DNA of 64,000 nt from Kovacikia minuta CCNUW1 (GTDB lineage Bacteria; Cyanobacteriota; Cyanobacteriia; Leptolyngbyales; Leptolyngbyaceae). The translations under genes and the position numbers were made by a program. The stretch spans positions 744,001-808,000 of the forward strand of contig NZ_CP083582.1 in the NCBI RefSeq assembly GCF_020091585.1, written 5' to 3'. Of the stretch, positions 28,067 to 38,900 are shown one piece after another; position 1 is the first letter of the stretch; every line of letters starts with the position of its first letter. The notes beneath the pieces were generated by a model. The model did no database searches, had not been told where the DNA came from, and saw nothing but the letters and a program-made list of their open reading frames with translations.

Positions 28067-28985
28067 CTAAATAGGACATGAACAGTAGCCATACATAAAA
28101 GCCTTAGCAAAGGCAAAGGTTTGGCAATGGGTAAACAACTTGAATAGTAACTTGACCGCCCTAAACTTTTTGCACAATCGAGCGAACTTGCGGATGAATT
28201 GTTTGGCTTGCAACCAAATATCCTCGACTGGATTCTGCTCAGGGGCGTTGGGAGCAAGTCGAATACAAGTGATTTTCCAGGCTTCCGGTGGTAAGGTTGC
28301 ATTGACCTGAGCCAGAAACTCCTGAATCACCGCCGAGCGATGATAGCTGGCACCATCCCAGATAATGACCAGGCGCGTGGACTCCTCAGATAACGATTGG
28401 AGGTACTTTAAGAAGGCAACGGTATTGTCCTCATTGCCTGCACTGTAATGATTGACCACAAAACTTTTGGTGAGATAGTCCAAGGCACCGTAGTAGGTTT
28501 GCCGCTCACGGGTCGATTTGACCTCCACATCCACCCGTTGGTTGCGCCGACTCCAGCCATAGCCACTGACATCACCCCACAGCAAATGGCATTCGTCCAC
28601 AAACATCACCCGCATCTGTCCACTGGCGATTTGGGCGCGCCACTTGAGCAGGAACGCCATAATTTCTTTTTTTTTCCTCAACCTGCTTGTCATCCTTGTC
28701 AGGATGGGTCGGTTGAGCCTTTTTCCAACTCAGTTTGGCTTGCTTGAGCAACGTATAGTAGCTCTCAAGGGATTGATAGACGACCTCATACTGGTCTTCG
28801 ATGTGGTTGATGACTTCCTCAAGCGTCCAATGGTCTTTCTGCCCCAAAAACTCAAACAACTCCTGCTTCTGCTCAGAACTCAAGTAACCCTTCGTGCCCC
28901 AATAGTTGAGCCGTAACCCCTCAACTCCTGATGCCTGATACCTTTGATTACATGCGCTGATAAAGCCAAGCGAGACTTGCAGAAC
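28067..28985 (-). mobile_element. IS630-family transposase remnant (N-terminus incomplete, frame break at A-run)
   Basis: The upstream frame gives a winged-helix DNA-binding part (LQVSLGFISACNQRYQ, then KGYLSSEQKQELFEFLGQKDHWTLEEV). The second frame gives the DDE/D catalytic part with MRVMFVDECHLLWG, VIIWDGASYHRSA and APNAPEQNPVEDIW. They overlap at a run of nine A (minus strand, 28667-28675), which could be a programmed slip site or an extra A. The first part of the transposase before about 28985 is missing and is replaced by a GNAT-like coding strand. No intact terminal inverted repeats were recognised. The stop is at 28067. Confidence 0.75.
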
Positions 28986-29132
28986 GGATTGAATCTCTCT
29001 GAGCAGAACCAGGGTGCAAAACGTCTGTACGATCGCTTGGGCTATCGTGAAATTAACCGTGAAGAGATCGTCTCTCATCCCCTCATTCACTATTCAGGCG
29101 ACGCTATTTTAATGGTGAAAGAGATGCCGTAA
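28985..29132 (+). pseudogene. GNAT acetyltransferase C-terminal fragment
   Basis: The plus-strand frame encodes about 45 residues: EQNQGAKRLYDRLGYREI, then SHPLIHYSGDAILMVKEMP and a stop at 29132. This is the end of a GNAT acetyltransferase, including the helix alpha-4 AKRLYDRLGY. The rest of the gene is absent where the IS630 remnant abuts it, so the left boundary (about 28985) is approximate. Confidence 0.6.
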
Positions 29133-29289
29133 AGCCAGCTAACCATCGCATGCACCGGACGGATTGGCAGCTTGAACTTGATTTGATTTGATGTCATCTG
29201 CCGCTGGTGATGCTGGTCGTTGTGCGGGCGATCGGAGGGTAATTATATGCCTGGAGATTAGTGTGTAGAGCCGGATGTCTCCTTAAAGT

Positions 29290-31654
29290 ATGGGAAAGAA
29301 TAGAGGATTGATGGCAATGTTCTTTTCCAAACATTTTGCTTCCAAGGTTTCCTGGGCGCTGGTGCTTCTGTCTACAATTTTCTTTGTGTCAGGGTTTACG
29401 GCTTTGCTGTACCAGGTGGTATGGCAACGGGTGCTGGGCTTATTTTCCGGTTCAGATGTTCGCTCAGTCACCATTGTGGTGGCATCCTACCTGGCTGGGT
29501 TGGGCTTGGGCAGTCTGTTGGGAGGGTGGTTGAGCGATCGCCTCAGTCGTCGCAGGGCTGTAGAGGTTTTCGGCTTCAGTAATCTGGCAATTGCTGTGTT
29601 TGCAGTCTTCAGCCGATTTTTATTTTATGATTTGTTATTTATCCGATTGAGACTGCTTGCAGAATCACCCACATTGCTACTGCCGATCGTTTTCATCAGC
29701 CTACTCATTCCAACCAGTCTGATGGGGTTATCACTGCCGCTTTTATCTAAGGCAATTAGCGGCGAAATTGAGCGGGCTGCTGCTCGCATCGGTTTACTGT
29801 ATGGGATTAATACCTTGGGTTCGGGACTGGGAACACTCATCTCTGGTTGGTATTTGATTGGAACCCTTGGATATGAAAAAACGATTTATTTGGGAGCATT
29901 TTTGAGTGCGCTGGTTGGTCTGGCGGCTTTGATCAGTGCTTCCCTGTTTAAAGGTCAACGTCCCCGGTTAACTGCCCATACCGCCGCAGTTACGCCCCTG
30001 CAACGTTCCGTCCCTTCAATCAGGCAGTGGTATGTTCTGGTTTTGTCTATCTGGCTTTGCCGCAATTTCCTTAGAAATCATCTGGTTTCGGGTTTTGGAC
30101 ATTGCCTTGCAGTCGATCGCCTATACCTATGCCCATCTCCTGGCGTTTATTTTGGTCAGCAATGCTCTCGGAAGCTTAATTGGAGCGAGAGTCGTCCAAT
30201 CGATTCGCAATCCGCGCAAGGTATTCCTGTGTATTCAAGGAATTGTTGCCGCTTACTCTCTCCTGGCTGTTTGGCTGATCAGTCTGTATTGGCAGGTTCA
30301 TCCAGAGCTGCGTTCAGATATTGGTTACATTGACCCTAAAACCATCAACCCAGATGTGATATTTAAGTACGGAATATTGCCACTGGTGCTGATTGTTCCA
30401 CCGAATCTGCTGCTGGGGTTCTATTTTCCGATCGTCCAAAAGGCGGTTCAAACGGACAGTCACAGGATTGGATGGCGTGTGGGGCTGATTCAGATCGTCA
30501 ATATTCTGGGCAATACAACTGGCAGTTTGCTAACAGGTCTGGTACTTCTTGAGTGGTTGGGAACTGCGGGTTCACTGCGGCTGTTGGCTTTGCTGGGGTT
30601 GGGGTTTGTGCTCATGCTCAATCCCAACTGGATGAGGGTAGAACGCTGGTACAGAAACCGGGTTTCTGGTGAGGATATGCCACAAAATTTGGGCATTTCC
30701 CAGAGGAAACCCGGTTTCTTGAAATACTGTACCAATGCTCTGGTGGTTGGCTTAGTTGCGATCGTGGTGTTTTTTCCCAACAATGCCCATTTGTGGGCAG
30801 CGTTGCATGCAATTGAGCCAGGGCAGTATTTCATTGCCGCCGAGGACTCAACCGGGGTTGCGGCAATTACTGAAGTGAATCAGCAAGGTTCTCTGTTAGC
30901 CAGTGGGCAAGCCCAGGCGCACTTCCCCTACTGGCATGCCCATGCACTGTTGGGTACCATTCCAGCCCTACTGCATCCCCATCCAACTCAGGTGATGATT
31001 ATCGGTATGGGTTCTGGGGGAACGCCCCATACCCTTGGGGTTAATCCATTGACCCAGAGAATTCAGGTCGTTGAGTTGTTAGGTTCGGAGTTGTCCGTAT
31101 TGCGGCAGTACGCGAATACCCCTGTGGGTAAACCGCTCAGTTTTCTTTTCCAAGATCCACGCTATGAGTTTAAGGTTGGGGATGGACGGCGAGAATTAGC
31201 CATCACAGACCGTCAGTTTGACATCATTGAGGCAGATGCCATTCAGCCCTGGCGATCGCGGGCTGGAATGCTATACTCGCAAGAATTTTTTCGAGAAGTC
31301 CAGGCGCACCTGGCACCGGGAGGAATCGCAGTGCAGTGGCATGTGGGGGCGGAGACGGAACCCACTTTTTGCAGCGTTTTTCCCCACGTCATTCGCTTAT
31401 CCATCGGTGGTTTGAGTATTCTGCTGGGCAGCGATCGTCCCCTTGAGTTTGACCAGAAAGGGATATTGTCAAAGCTGGATACGCCACTTGTGTTAAAGTT
31501 TCTGGCGCAAGCTGGAGTCGATGTCGAAGCAATTCGGAGGGATGTGAAGACTGCACAGGTATTTTCGTATTCACCCGACCGGAACAAATCCCTGGATGGC
31601 ATCAACACGGATTTATTCCCTCGTTCTGAGTACTATCTCAATCAACCGATATAA
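29290..31654 (+). CDS. Fused MFS-type membrane domain / spermidine-synthase-like protein (frameshift near 30039)
   Basis: The first frame encodes N-terminal membrane helices starting VSWALVLLSTIFFVSGFTALLYQVVWQRVLGL and a GLLYGINTLGSGLGTLISGWYLIG segment. The second frame continues with GFAAISLEIIWFRVLDIALQ, more helices, then a soluble spermidine-synthase-type Rossmann domain with VMIIGMGSGGTPHTLGVNP and FDIIEADAIQPW. Deleting one G at 30039-30040 joins them into about 787 residues. Whether the soluble domain makes polyamines or transfers an aminopropyl group elsewhere is unknown. A palindromic repeat element lies inside the gene at 30639-30740. Confidence 0.82.
30639..30740. repeat. Palindromic ~100-bp repeat, copy inside the MFS/spermidine synthase gene
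   Basis: Copy of the intergenic element at 23197-23297, running from TAGAACGCTGGTACAG to CTGTACCAATGCTC. It is 102 bases (34 codons), so it keeps the reading frame and is translated as YRNRVSGEDMPQNLGISQRK and following residues, in a loop between the last membrane helices and the soluble domain. Confidence 0.75.
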
Positions 31655-31658
31655 GGGT

Positions 31659-32267
31659 CTATGGTTGAGCAGTGGGTGTCTTCGCATCAATATACTCACG
31701 CCATCGGGTAATCTGACCCGCTTTGAAATCAATGACGATCGCATCATCAGCGGCACTGCGTTTTCCCGTTGCCTTTTCTGTATCTTGCCAATGCCACTCA
31801 ACGACTGACTGATTACCATCCGCAACAATGCGCCGAATATCAATCTTGATCACAGAGTAGGCAGCGGAAAAATCAATCACCGCTTGACGGATGGCAGCGC
31901 GTCCCACCCAGCGCTGACCCGGAACAATGAGTTCCCCATCGGCGGTAAATAGGTTTGCAAAGGCGTCTCCATTGCCTGTGAGCCAGGCATCTCTTGCCTG
32001 ATGAATGATGGATTGCGTTGCTTCTAGAGTCAGCAATTTTGCAGGTTCCCTGGAATTGGTGTTTTCTAAGTCATTTGAGGCAGATAAAACTTCCTTTGGG
32101 TTTGGGAGTTCTGCGGAAAGTGCCCTATTGATCGATGTTATGTCCAAAGGGATGGGAAGGATCAACATTCCCACGCTTATGGTGGTGAGAAGTGTTCTAA
32201 GAAAGGCTCCCGACTTGATCAACAGGTTGAAGGTGTTCACCCTTCGTTGCCAGGTATGTCGGATCAT
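31659..32267 (-). CDS. SnoaL-like/NTF2-fold protein with signal peptide
   Basis: 202 residues. The N-terminus (LLIKSGAFLRTLLTTISVGMLILPIP) is a signal peptide or anchor. From about residue 80 the sequence matches the NTF2-like SnoaL/SgcJ fold: IIHQARDAWLTGNGDAFANLFTADGELIVPG, RAAIRQAVIDFSAAY, VEWHWQDTEKATGKRSAADDAIVIDFKAGQITRWREYID. This fold hosts small-molecule isomerases, cyclases and binding proteins; no catalytic residues can be assigned. It ends 5 bases past the stop of the MFS gene (convergent) and is followed 6 bases upstream by the next gene on the same strand. Confidence 0.78.
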   Translation of the reverse strand: MIRHTWQRRVNTFNLLIKSGAFLRTLLTTISVGMLILPIPLDITSINRALSAELPNPKEVLSASNDLENTNSREPAKLLTLEATQSIIHQARDAWLTGNGDAFANLFTADGELIVPGQRWVGRAAIRQAVIDFSAAYSVIKIDIRRIVADGNQSVVEWHWQDTEKATGKRSAADDAIVIDFKAGQITRWREYIDAKTPTAQP

Positions 32268-32273
32268 AGAAAC

Positions 32274-32633
32274 TCATTGCTCCATCGGAGAATTTGAGTC
32301 GAGGGGATCTATGCGATCGTGCAATTGTTGGAGTTGCTGGTTGAGTTCCTGCTGACGTTGGGTGAGTTGATTCAGGTCAGTTTTCGTTGCAAAGTTTCCC
32401 TGTTGCAGGGGTTGGGTGACTTCATTCAGGCAGTGATCTAACCCGACCGCAAAGGAGTAACGGCTGATAGGCTGCCTTCCCTGTTCAGGGGTTTGGGGGT
32501 ACCCAGAGAGGCAGTTCAAGGAGGGTTTTGCAGGGGGTGAAGGGGATTGCTGCGCTATTGTTTTGGAGGGAGTAGCCGAGATTGTCGCTACGGTCGTGAT
32601 CGCACTTACAAAGATCAGGTTCAATCGTTTCAT
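32274..32633 (-). CDS. Short exported protein with partial SLH-like segment
   Basis: About 119 residues with a signal peptide (residues about 4-22, ending in SKTIAQQ). The segment LNCLSGYPQ, GRQPISRYSFAVGLDHCLNEV resembles the second half of a cyanobacterial SLH (S-layer homology) domain, where GYPDGTF and RYEFAAGLNACL are usual. A glutamine-rich coiled coil follows (LTQRQQELNQQLQQLHDRID), as in cyanobacterial SLH-porins. There is no porin barrel, so this is either a short stand-alone protein or a fragment of such a gene. It may be in one operon with the SnoaL-like gene 6 bases downstream. Confidence 0.6.
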   Translation of the reverse strand: MKRLNLIFVSAITTVATISATPSKTIAQQSPSPPAKPSLNCLSGYPQTPEQGRQPISRYSFAVGLDHCLNEVTQPLQQGNFATKTDLNQLTQRQQELNQQLQQLHDRIDPLDSNSPMEQ

Positions 32634-32751
32634 GGGGTTCAATGGGCATGAGGGTGATCTACTCCCAGGGTATACCGACTTGAAGAATGACCGCTACAGA
32701 TTAAATGGTTTGCGCCAATACAGCGGCGATCGCCTCCTCGCTTGCTCGCAC

Positions 32752-34162
32752 TCAACCTGCCACTCCACGGCGCACGAGCTGAATCTCATAATTGTCCCGA
32801 ATCTTCTTGAGTGGAAACTGAATAAATGTTGCCTCACCCAATAGTTTCCAATCAAACTGGTGCAGTAAATGGACAGCGAATGCTTTTGTCAGCATCATTG
32901 CCAGTTGTGCCCCCAGGCAAGCATGAACACCGCCTCCAAATGGAATGAATTCATACATCCGCCCCTCTCCCCGTTCGGGTAAGAAGCGATTTGGGTCAAA
33001 GCAATCCGGCTGGGCAAAGTAGTCTGCGATCGCATGGGCAATGCGTGGTTCTGCGATCAGTCCCCACCCTTTTTCATACAGCACCCCATCCAGGATCACC
33101 GATTTTGTCAGGCGGCGGGTTGCCGTGGAACTGGGGGGCAGGGTTCGGAGTGTTTCCTTAATGGTTGCTTCCAAAAGCGGCATCTGCTTGAGATGCTCCG
33201 ATGTAACCTTCCCCAGATTCATTTCGCCCCCCAACGCCGCTACTTGCTCCGATCGCAACCGTTGCACCCAATCAGGATAGTGACCGAGCTGATAGATCCA
33301 GGATGACACTAGCCCCATCACCTCATAATGGGACGCCCACAATTGCAACAGGCATTGGTTCTCGATCAGGGCATCGCTAAACACTCCCTCTGGATCATGC
33401 TGCTGATCGGCTAACATCATCGACAAAAAATCTGCTGTTGAGTCGAATGGTTCCCCCGCTGCCCGACGGCGTTGGATGACTGCCCGCATGAATTCTATCA
33501 GGCGCGATCGTGCCCGCCTGCCCACGCCCAAAAGTAGTTAAAGGGGTATTCCACTTTAGCAACCCATAAAACCCATCAAAAAAGGTTTTATACAGGCGCT
33601 TGAGTTCCCATTTCGAGCCGATCGGCAACCCTGCAAACGCTTCATCCTTGAGTTCTATTCCCAGAAGTAATGGAGCCAAAACATCAAAACAAACCGCGTC
33701 AACGGCTGGAACCAATCCCACGGGAGCGGTTGCATCCCAGCGCTGGAGATGGTGCCCAATCACCTGGTGGATACGGGGAAGATAGCTTGCCAACATGTGC
33801 CCCGTAAAGGCAGGTCTGAGGGCACTTTTGCGCTGGCGATGCAAATCCGGGCGTTGAAACAGACTGTACTCGCCAAACATCTCCATAGTGGTAGGCGGCA
33901 ACCCAATTTCCGTATAGCTTGAGTCCCCATTGAAGACCATTTGAATTGCCCGGGATGACCCCACAAAAACCGTGGTGCCTCCAAATACACCCGTCTTAAA
34001 GATCGGGCCATACCGCTCTTGGTTAATGCGACAGAACTGATCTGGGTTGGCAATGTAAGCAAACGTATCCTGCCACTGGGGCTTGCGCGGAGGTGACACG
34101 ACTTCAAAAGGCAGCGCTTGCCCATGCTCCAAAACAATGACATCACGAGTGAGTTGATTCAT
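32752..34162 (-). CDS. Cytochrome P450, CYP120-like (frameshift near 33522)
   Basis: The first frame from the ATG at 34162 covers the N-terminal P450 region (YGPIFKTGVFGGTTVFVGSSRAIQMVF). The second gives the ExxR motif in ATIKETLRTLPP and the heme-binding loop FIPFGGGVHACLGAQLAM. Deleting one base near 33522 fuses GRG to RRARSRLIEFM for a protein of about 469 residues. The I-helix motif normally AGHET reads WASHYEVMGL here, so the conserved oxygen-activating Thr is not in its usual place. CYP120 of Synechocystis hydroxylates retinoic acid; the substrate here is unknown. Soluble, with no membrane anchor. Confidence 0.85.
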
Positions 34163-34286
34163 AGGAAGGGTACGGGGGGGAGGCGATCGATGATGCAGTT
34201 TAAGCGATACAGTCTAAGAAACGGTAGAGAACCGAGATCTCGATAACCATTTGTGAGACAACGGGTACAGCAAGATAGAGGGCAGT

Positions 34287-35078
34287 ATGTTTATCAGCAT
34301 CATTGCAGACTATGGTACGGGTGATCCGGCTTTTGCCGAAGTAACACAACGGCTTCTAGCAGGGCTTTCCAATGCTCAGTTGCATACACTTTCCGTTCCT
34401 CCTTTCAGTACGCTTGCAACGGGTTTCTGGATTGCTCAACTTGGGCTAAACCCTGGACCTGACGATCGCCTGATCTATCATAATTGTGCCCCCCGGCAGG
34501 ATGACCCAGAAGCCCGCCAAAATAATGAAGGGGAAGGGCTGACCTATGCTCTGTTGCCCAACGGAGTAAAGGTGGTGGGGGTAAATGCGGGCTACACCCT
34601 TTCCTTTATTAAGGATCACGCCAAGGTTCTACGAGGGGTTAATGTTTCCAGGGGTGGATCACAATTTCGTTCACGGGATGTTTTCCCTGCCGCTGCTGCT
34701 GCCATTATGCAAGATGATCTTAGCCTCCTGGGGGAAAATCTGAGTTCGGAGCAAATTCCCAATGTTCCCGATAACCGGGTTGCCTGGGTTGATGGCTACG
34801 GGAATATCAAAACGACCATTCCAGCCCATACGCTGAGTCTGGAGCCTGAAAGCAAGATTGTGATCCGAATTGGCGATGTGGTGAGTGATGCCGTTTATTC
34901 CGATGGGAGCTTCAAAGTAGCTGAAGGAACCCTCGCGTTTGCGCCAGGTAGCTCTGGCTGGTCATCCCCTGATGCCGATGAGCCATTCCGCTGGATGGAA
35001 CTCTTTTTACGGGGTGGGAGCGCCTGGGAACGGTTTGGCAAACCAAGAGTGAATCAGTCCATTACTCAACTTGCCTGA
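34287..35078 (+). CDS. SAM hydroxide adenosyltransferase family (DUF62)
   Basis: 263 residues. ISIIADYGTGDPAFAEV, VPPFSTLATGFWIAQL, GVNAGYTLSFIKDH and SQFRSRDVFPAAAAAI are hallmark positions of DUF62 (PF01887), which cleaves S-adenosylmethionine to adenosine and methionine, or in relatives halogenates it. The C-terminal beta barrel begins near NRVAWVDGYGNIKTTIP. The family is trimeric with active sites at subunit interfaces. It is monocistronic in this window, divergent from the P450 gene. Confidence 0.83.
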   Translation: MFISIIADYGTGDPAFAEVTQRLLAGLSNAQLHTLSVPPFSTLATGFWIAQLGLNPGPDDRLIYHNCAPRQDDPEARQNNEGEGLTYALLPNGVKVVGVNAGYTLSFIKDHAKVLRGVNVSRGGSQFRSRDVFPAAAAAIMQDDLSLLGENLSSEQIPNVPDNRVAWVDGYGNIKTTIPAHTLSLEPESKIVIRIGDVVSDAVYSDGSFKVAEGTLAFAPGSSGWSSPDADEPFRWMELFLRGGSAWERFGKPRVNQSITQLA

Positions 35079-35164
35079 CTTTGGTCGGCATTCTTTGCTG
35101 ATAGGGAAAGGGTGGGGGCGATCGCTTACCATAAAACTATTCTGAGAGATTCATCCAATGGTTT

Positions 35165-35743
35165 ATGGTTAGTCTTTTCTCTTCTCTCCACGAAGCATCG
35201 CGTAAGCCAGAAACCCAGCGGGTAGCGCTGCACAACATCAGTTGGCAAACCTATCAAGCAATGCTGGCAGATATGGGCAATCATCGGTCTTCCCGATTGG
35301 CATACGATCACGGTGTGTTGGAAATCACCATGCCTTCCGACCTACACGAATTTATCAAACACCTGCTTGAACGCATTATTACCGCTCTGACTGAAGAACT
35401 CAATGTGAAAGTGCGGGGAGTGGGTTCCGTCACGCTAGACCGGGAGGATTTGGAGCAAGGAGTAGAACCAGACGCTGGTTTTTATATCCAAAACGCCAGT
35501 CGTATTCGTGGTCGAACCTTAGACCTGATCAACAATCCGCCCCCTGACTTGGTTGTAGAAGTCGATATCACCAGTTCTTCGACCCGTAGGCTTAACATTT
35601 ACAAATCCTTGCAGGTTCCTGAAGTGTGGCGTTGTACAGCCCGCAAATTAGAGATTAAACAATTGAAGGGTGGGGAGTATGTAGCCTGTGAATATATTAA
35701 CCCGGCAGCTTTTGTTCCTACATATTTTGGAATTGCGCCATGA
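35165..35743 (+). CDS. Uma2 family (DUF820) restriction-endonuclease-fold protein, C-terminus truncated
   Basis: 192 residues with the Uma2 core: SWQTYQAMLADMGNHRSSRLAYDHGVLEITMPSDLHEFIKHLLE, then EPDAGFYIQN and PPDLVVEVDITSSSTRRLN, giving the PD-(D/E)xK residues D, E and the following hydrophobics of this cyanobacterial-abundant family. The protein ends with PAAFVPTYFGIAP. Typical Uma2 proteins have another 40 or so residues, and a matching remnant in the same strand lies after a MITE-like element at 35840-35989. The biochemical role of Uma2 is not settled. Confidence 0.78.
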   Translation: MVSLFSSLHEASRKPETQRVALHNISWQTYQAMLADMGNHRSSRLAYDHGVLEITMPSDLHEFIKHLLERIITALTEELNVKVRGVGSVTLDREDLEQGVEPDAGFYIQNASRIRGRTLDLINNPPPDLVVEVDITSSSTRRLNIYKSLQVPEVWRCTARKLEIKQLKGGEYVACEYINPAAFVPTYFGIAP

Positions 35744-35747
35744 TTGC

Positions 35748-35827
35748 GTAGGGTGCTGTTAGCGACAGCGTAACGCACCGAGGCGTGGGTTAGCGGTGCG
35801 TTACGGCGATGCCTAACAGCACCCTAC
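35748..35827. mobile_element. MITE-like palindromic element within the Uma2 locus (80 bp)
   Basis: Left arm GTAGGGTGCTGTTAG and CGTAACGCACCG match the reverse complement of the right arm (GTAGGGTGCTGTTAG, CGTAACGCACCG) apart from a 6-7-base bulge (CGACAG versus GCATCGC). The loop is AGGCGTGGGTTAG. The element could form a long hairpin. It follows the Uma2 stop codon by four bases. Confidence 0.72.
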
Positions 35828-35839
35828 AGCTCATGCTAG

Positions 35840-35989
35840 ATCAAATATTGCCAGGTTAATAGCCTCGCGTTCCCGATGGTTTCTACCGCCGATCTGCAGC
35901 GATTTTTAGAACAGGGAAACAATACCGATGATGACAATGAAGTCATTCGGTATTTGCGTTCATGGCTGCGGGAACAGCAGGCAAAATGA
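35840..35989 (+). pseudogene. Uma2 C-terminal remnant
   Basis: An open frame encodes NSLAFPMVSTADLQRFLEQG and NNTDDDNEVIRYLRSWLREQ, the usual Uma2 C-terminal helix region, ending at TGA 35987-35989. It is separated from the main frame by the MITE-like element, so the gene was probably cut there. Confidence 0.55.
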
Positions 35990-38900
35990 TTACGGCGTAA
36001 CGATGATCACCACAGTTAGCCGAACTTTTTGACTATCCGTTACCGTAATGGTGTCGCTACCAGGAGTGGTGCCTGCGGTGTATTGTCCCTGGTTATCGAT
36101 CGTACTGCCATTTGATTCACGGTTGCTGATCTCAAATTTGTATGGTGGAATCCCTTTTTCGGCAATGACTCTGGTTTTGTTACCAAAGCGAACACTGGCA
36201 GCTTCAGCTCTTACTGTCATTGGGTTGACCGTTATCTGAACGCGTGCCCGTCCACCGTCGCCATCCCGATCGGTAATCGTGATGGTGTCCACCTGCTGAA
36301 CATCGCAGCTCCCAGCAGTATATTTACCATTTTTATCAACTTCTCCCCCCCTGGAATTTGCCACACTAATGGTGTACTTGTAGGGGGGAACTCCTCCTGT
36401 GACCGTAACTTGGGCGGTTGCCCCTCCATCGACTGGATTGGGAGCGATCGTGGCAGTAAAGGGTTTGACTTTAATGGAAACGGGATAGGTTTTGCAACCA
36501 TAGTCGAAGGTGACAACTTCGGTAGCGTCAGCAGCGATCGGCCCCTTGCCTGCAATTAGCTGGCGTTTCTTGAGATTAAACTGGCTACCGGGAACCGTGG
36601 CAGGCGCATTAACCGTGCCCGATTTAGGCGGATGGTTGATGCTGAAGGTGACGACACCCCCGACAAATATTTCGGTGGCATCGGGGGTAATGGTGGGTTC
36701 TTGGACTTGAATATCGATCGTTTTCACAACGTATTGATGGGTTGCTAACCCATTGTCGCCGTATTGTTTAAAGACCGCACTATTCGGGTCGTATTTAGCC
36801 ACAATTTCCAGAGTATCGGTGCCTGCTGCGTTGCCTGCGGTGTAGATCCGATTGGCACCATCGACTGTGCCACCAGAGTTGATTGTTTTCGCCCGCAGGG
36901 TATAAGTCGCCTTGGAGTCCCCTTTGATTTTTACGGTCTGCTTGTCACACACAAACACCGATGCATCGAACTTGACCTCAACCTCCTTGACTGTAATCTC
37001 AACGGTTTCTGTAGATGATGAAAGACTCCCTGTTCCACTGACGGTAAATTTTCCGGCCTGTAAGGAATGGAAATAAAACCCTGCACCATTGACCACCCGA
37101 ACAGGTAGTGTGTTTTTGGCATCCAAATTGATCTGGTGGGGTCTAACTCCGGGATTGAGCGTACCCCCGGCGGTTGCGGGGCCAACAGTCACAGCCGGGG
37201 TAATGGCAAAGGTAACGGAGGTGGGGGTGGTGGGGCCAGTAGGTGAGGGAGCGAACACCTTATCGGTACATACGATACGGGTAAATTCTCCCACAAACAC
37301 CTTCTCCTCCTCTGCCTCGACCACTGTCTGGTAGACATCTCCCGAATTCGCTCCCGCATTCCGCTCAAAGTAAGAACCTTTTTGCCCGCCCCCAATTAGC
37401 GATAGTGGGTAGACGGGAATTAGAAAAAGAGGACCCAACATGCTGTACTGAAAGACATGCTGCATTTCATGATGACGCAGCCCATCCAGACGGTTTAGCT
37501 GGACATCAATATCCTTGGGTACAACAAAGCGGGAGGTGGTATCGCCTTCGTGTCCGTTATCATCACTATCTTGAATAAAAACCACACTACCCAATGTGAA
37601 CGGTCGCCAGACAAAGAAACTGCCATTTAATAATGCCCAGGGGACGCCCAAACGGGTGGAACCGTCCAGTCCCAACCAAAAATGGGCACGTTCCTTGAGA
37701 TCAAACGGATTGGCAGGCTCGCGTTTGCCCCAGGGATAATGCTCAAAAGCACAATCCAGCTTACCGAGGCAGATACAAGCCCAAACGATAATACCGAGGA
37801 TCTCAAACAGGAAGTTACCGACTACCAACACCAGTGCCAGAGCTGTGTTGGGAATTGCCCAGGTAACGGAGGAGGGAATGGTGAGGAGAAACCACCAGGC
37901 GCTATGTCCATCCAGATCGATGTGATTGATCGGGTCATTCAAACAGAAAGCGTAGCGGTTAAGGAGTTGGGGTTGCTTTTGCCAGCGATCGAGAATGGGT
38001 TGGGGAGACGGACGATCGCCCCAGATTGTCCTGCGGTGATCGACCAATAACCGCCAGTCGTCGGGGGCAAAGGTATAGCTGTCAGGGGTTAAAAAACAAC
38101 CGGATTCGGGATCATAATCCCTCACGCCAAAGTCGTAGAAGCCCGTGATTGGATCTCTGAATTTACGGGTAAACAAAGGGCTTTGATCTTCCCCAAAGGG
38201 GTGCACGGTTTGGACACGGGTAAGGTTCCCCTGCCGATCGCTGACTGCCCACGCAGACCCGGAATGATCCGTATGGTAAAACTCCGTTGCAGTTGCACCT
38301 ATCGCCCCATCAATTCGTCCCAGGCAGCGCAGTCCCAGCCAGAGATAGGTTACCTTCACCTGTCCATTTTCATCTGTTTCTGCCAGGAGTTGCCCGTTCA
38401 GATCATAAAAGTAGAGCGTAACCGAGTCACCCGCTACTCGCCGCACCCGCCTACCCAAAGCATCGTAGGCGTATTGGACTAAACACATTCCATCCTGCCA
38501 GACTGCACTCAGTTGAGCATTGCTGTTGTAGTGATATTCGGTTAAGCGATCGCCTGAACGTTTGCGAATCCGATTGCCCTCTTGATCGTAGTCGTACTCG
38601 ATTTTGGGTGCGTTGGGGGGTATCAACGTGAGAAGGCGATCGCAGTTATCATAGTCAAAATAACTCGTACCTGTTTCGGTTTCAGTTTTAATCCGATTGT
38701 GATGACTTGAATAGTGATAGCGCGTTGATTTATGGCTGACTTGAACCGTAGATAGTCTTCCTTCTTGATCGTACTGAAACTGATTTGCTCCGATTTGTTC
38801 AATCTGTAACGGCTGATTAAATTGGTAGCTTAGTTCAATATTTGATTGGTTGTTTATGGGAATCACTCGAATCTGCTTGATGCGAGCATAGGCATCCATC

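Noticed and set aside
28667-28675. Programmed frameshift in the transposase at the A9 run
   Set aside because: Possible, but the shift direction is the same as in all the other breaks, so an extra base is at least as likely; kept only as a note.
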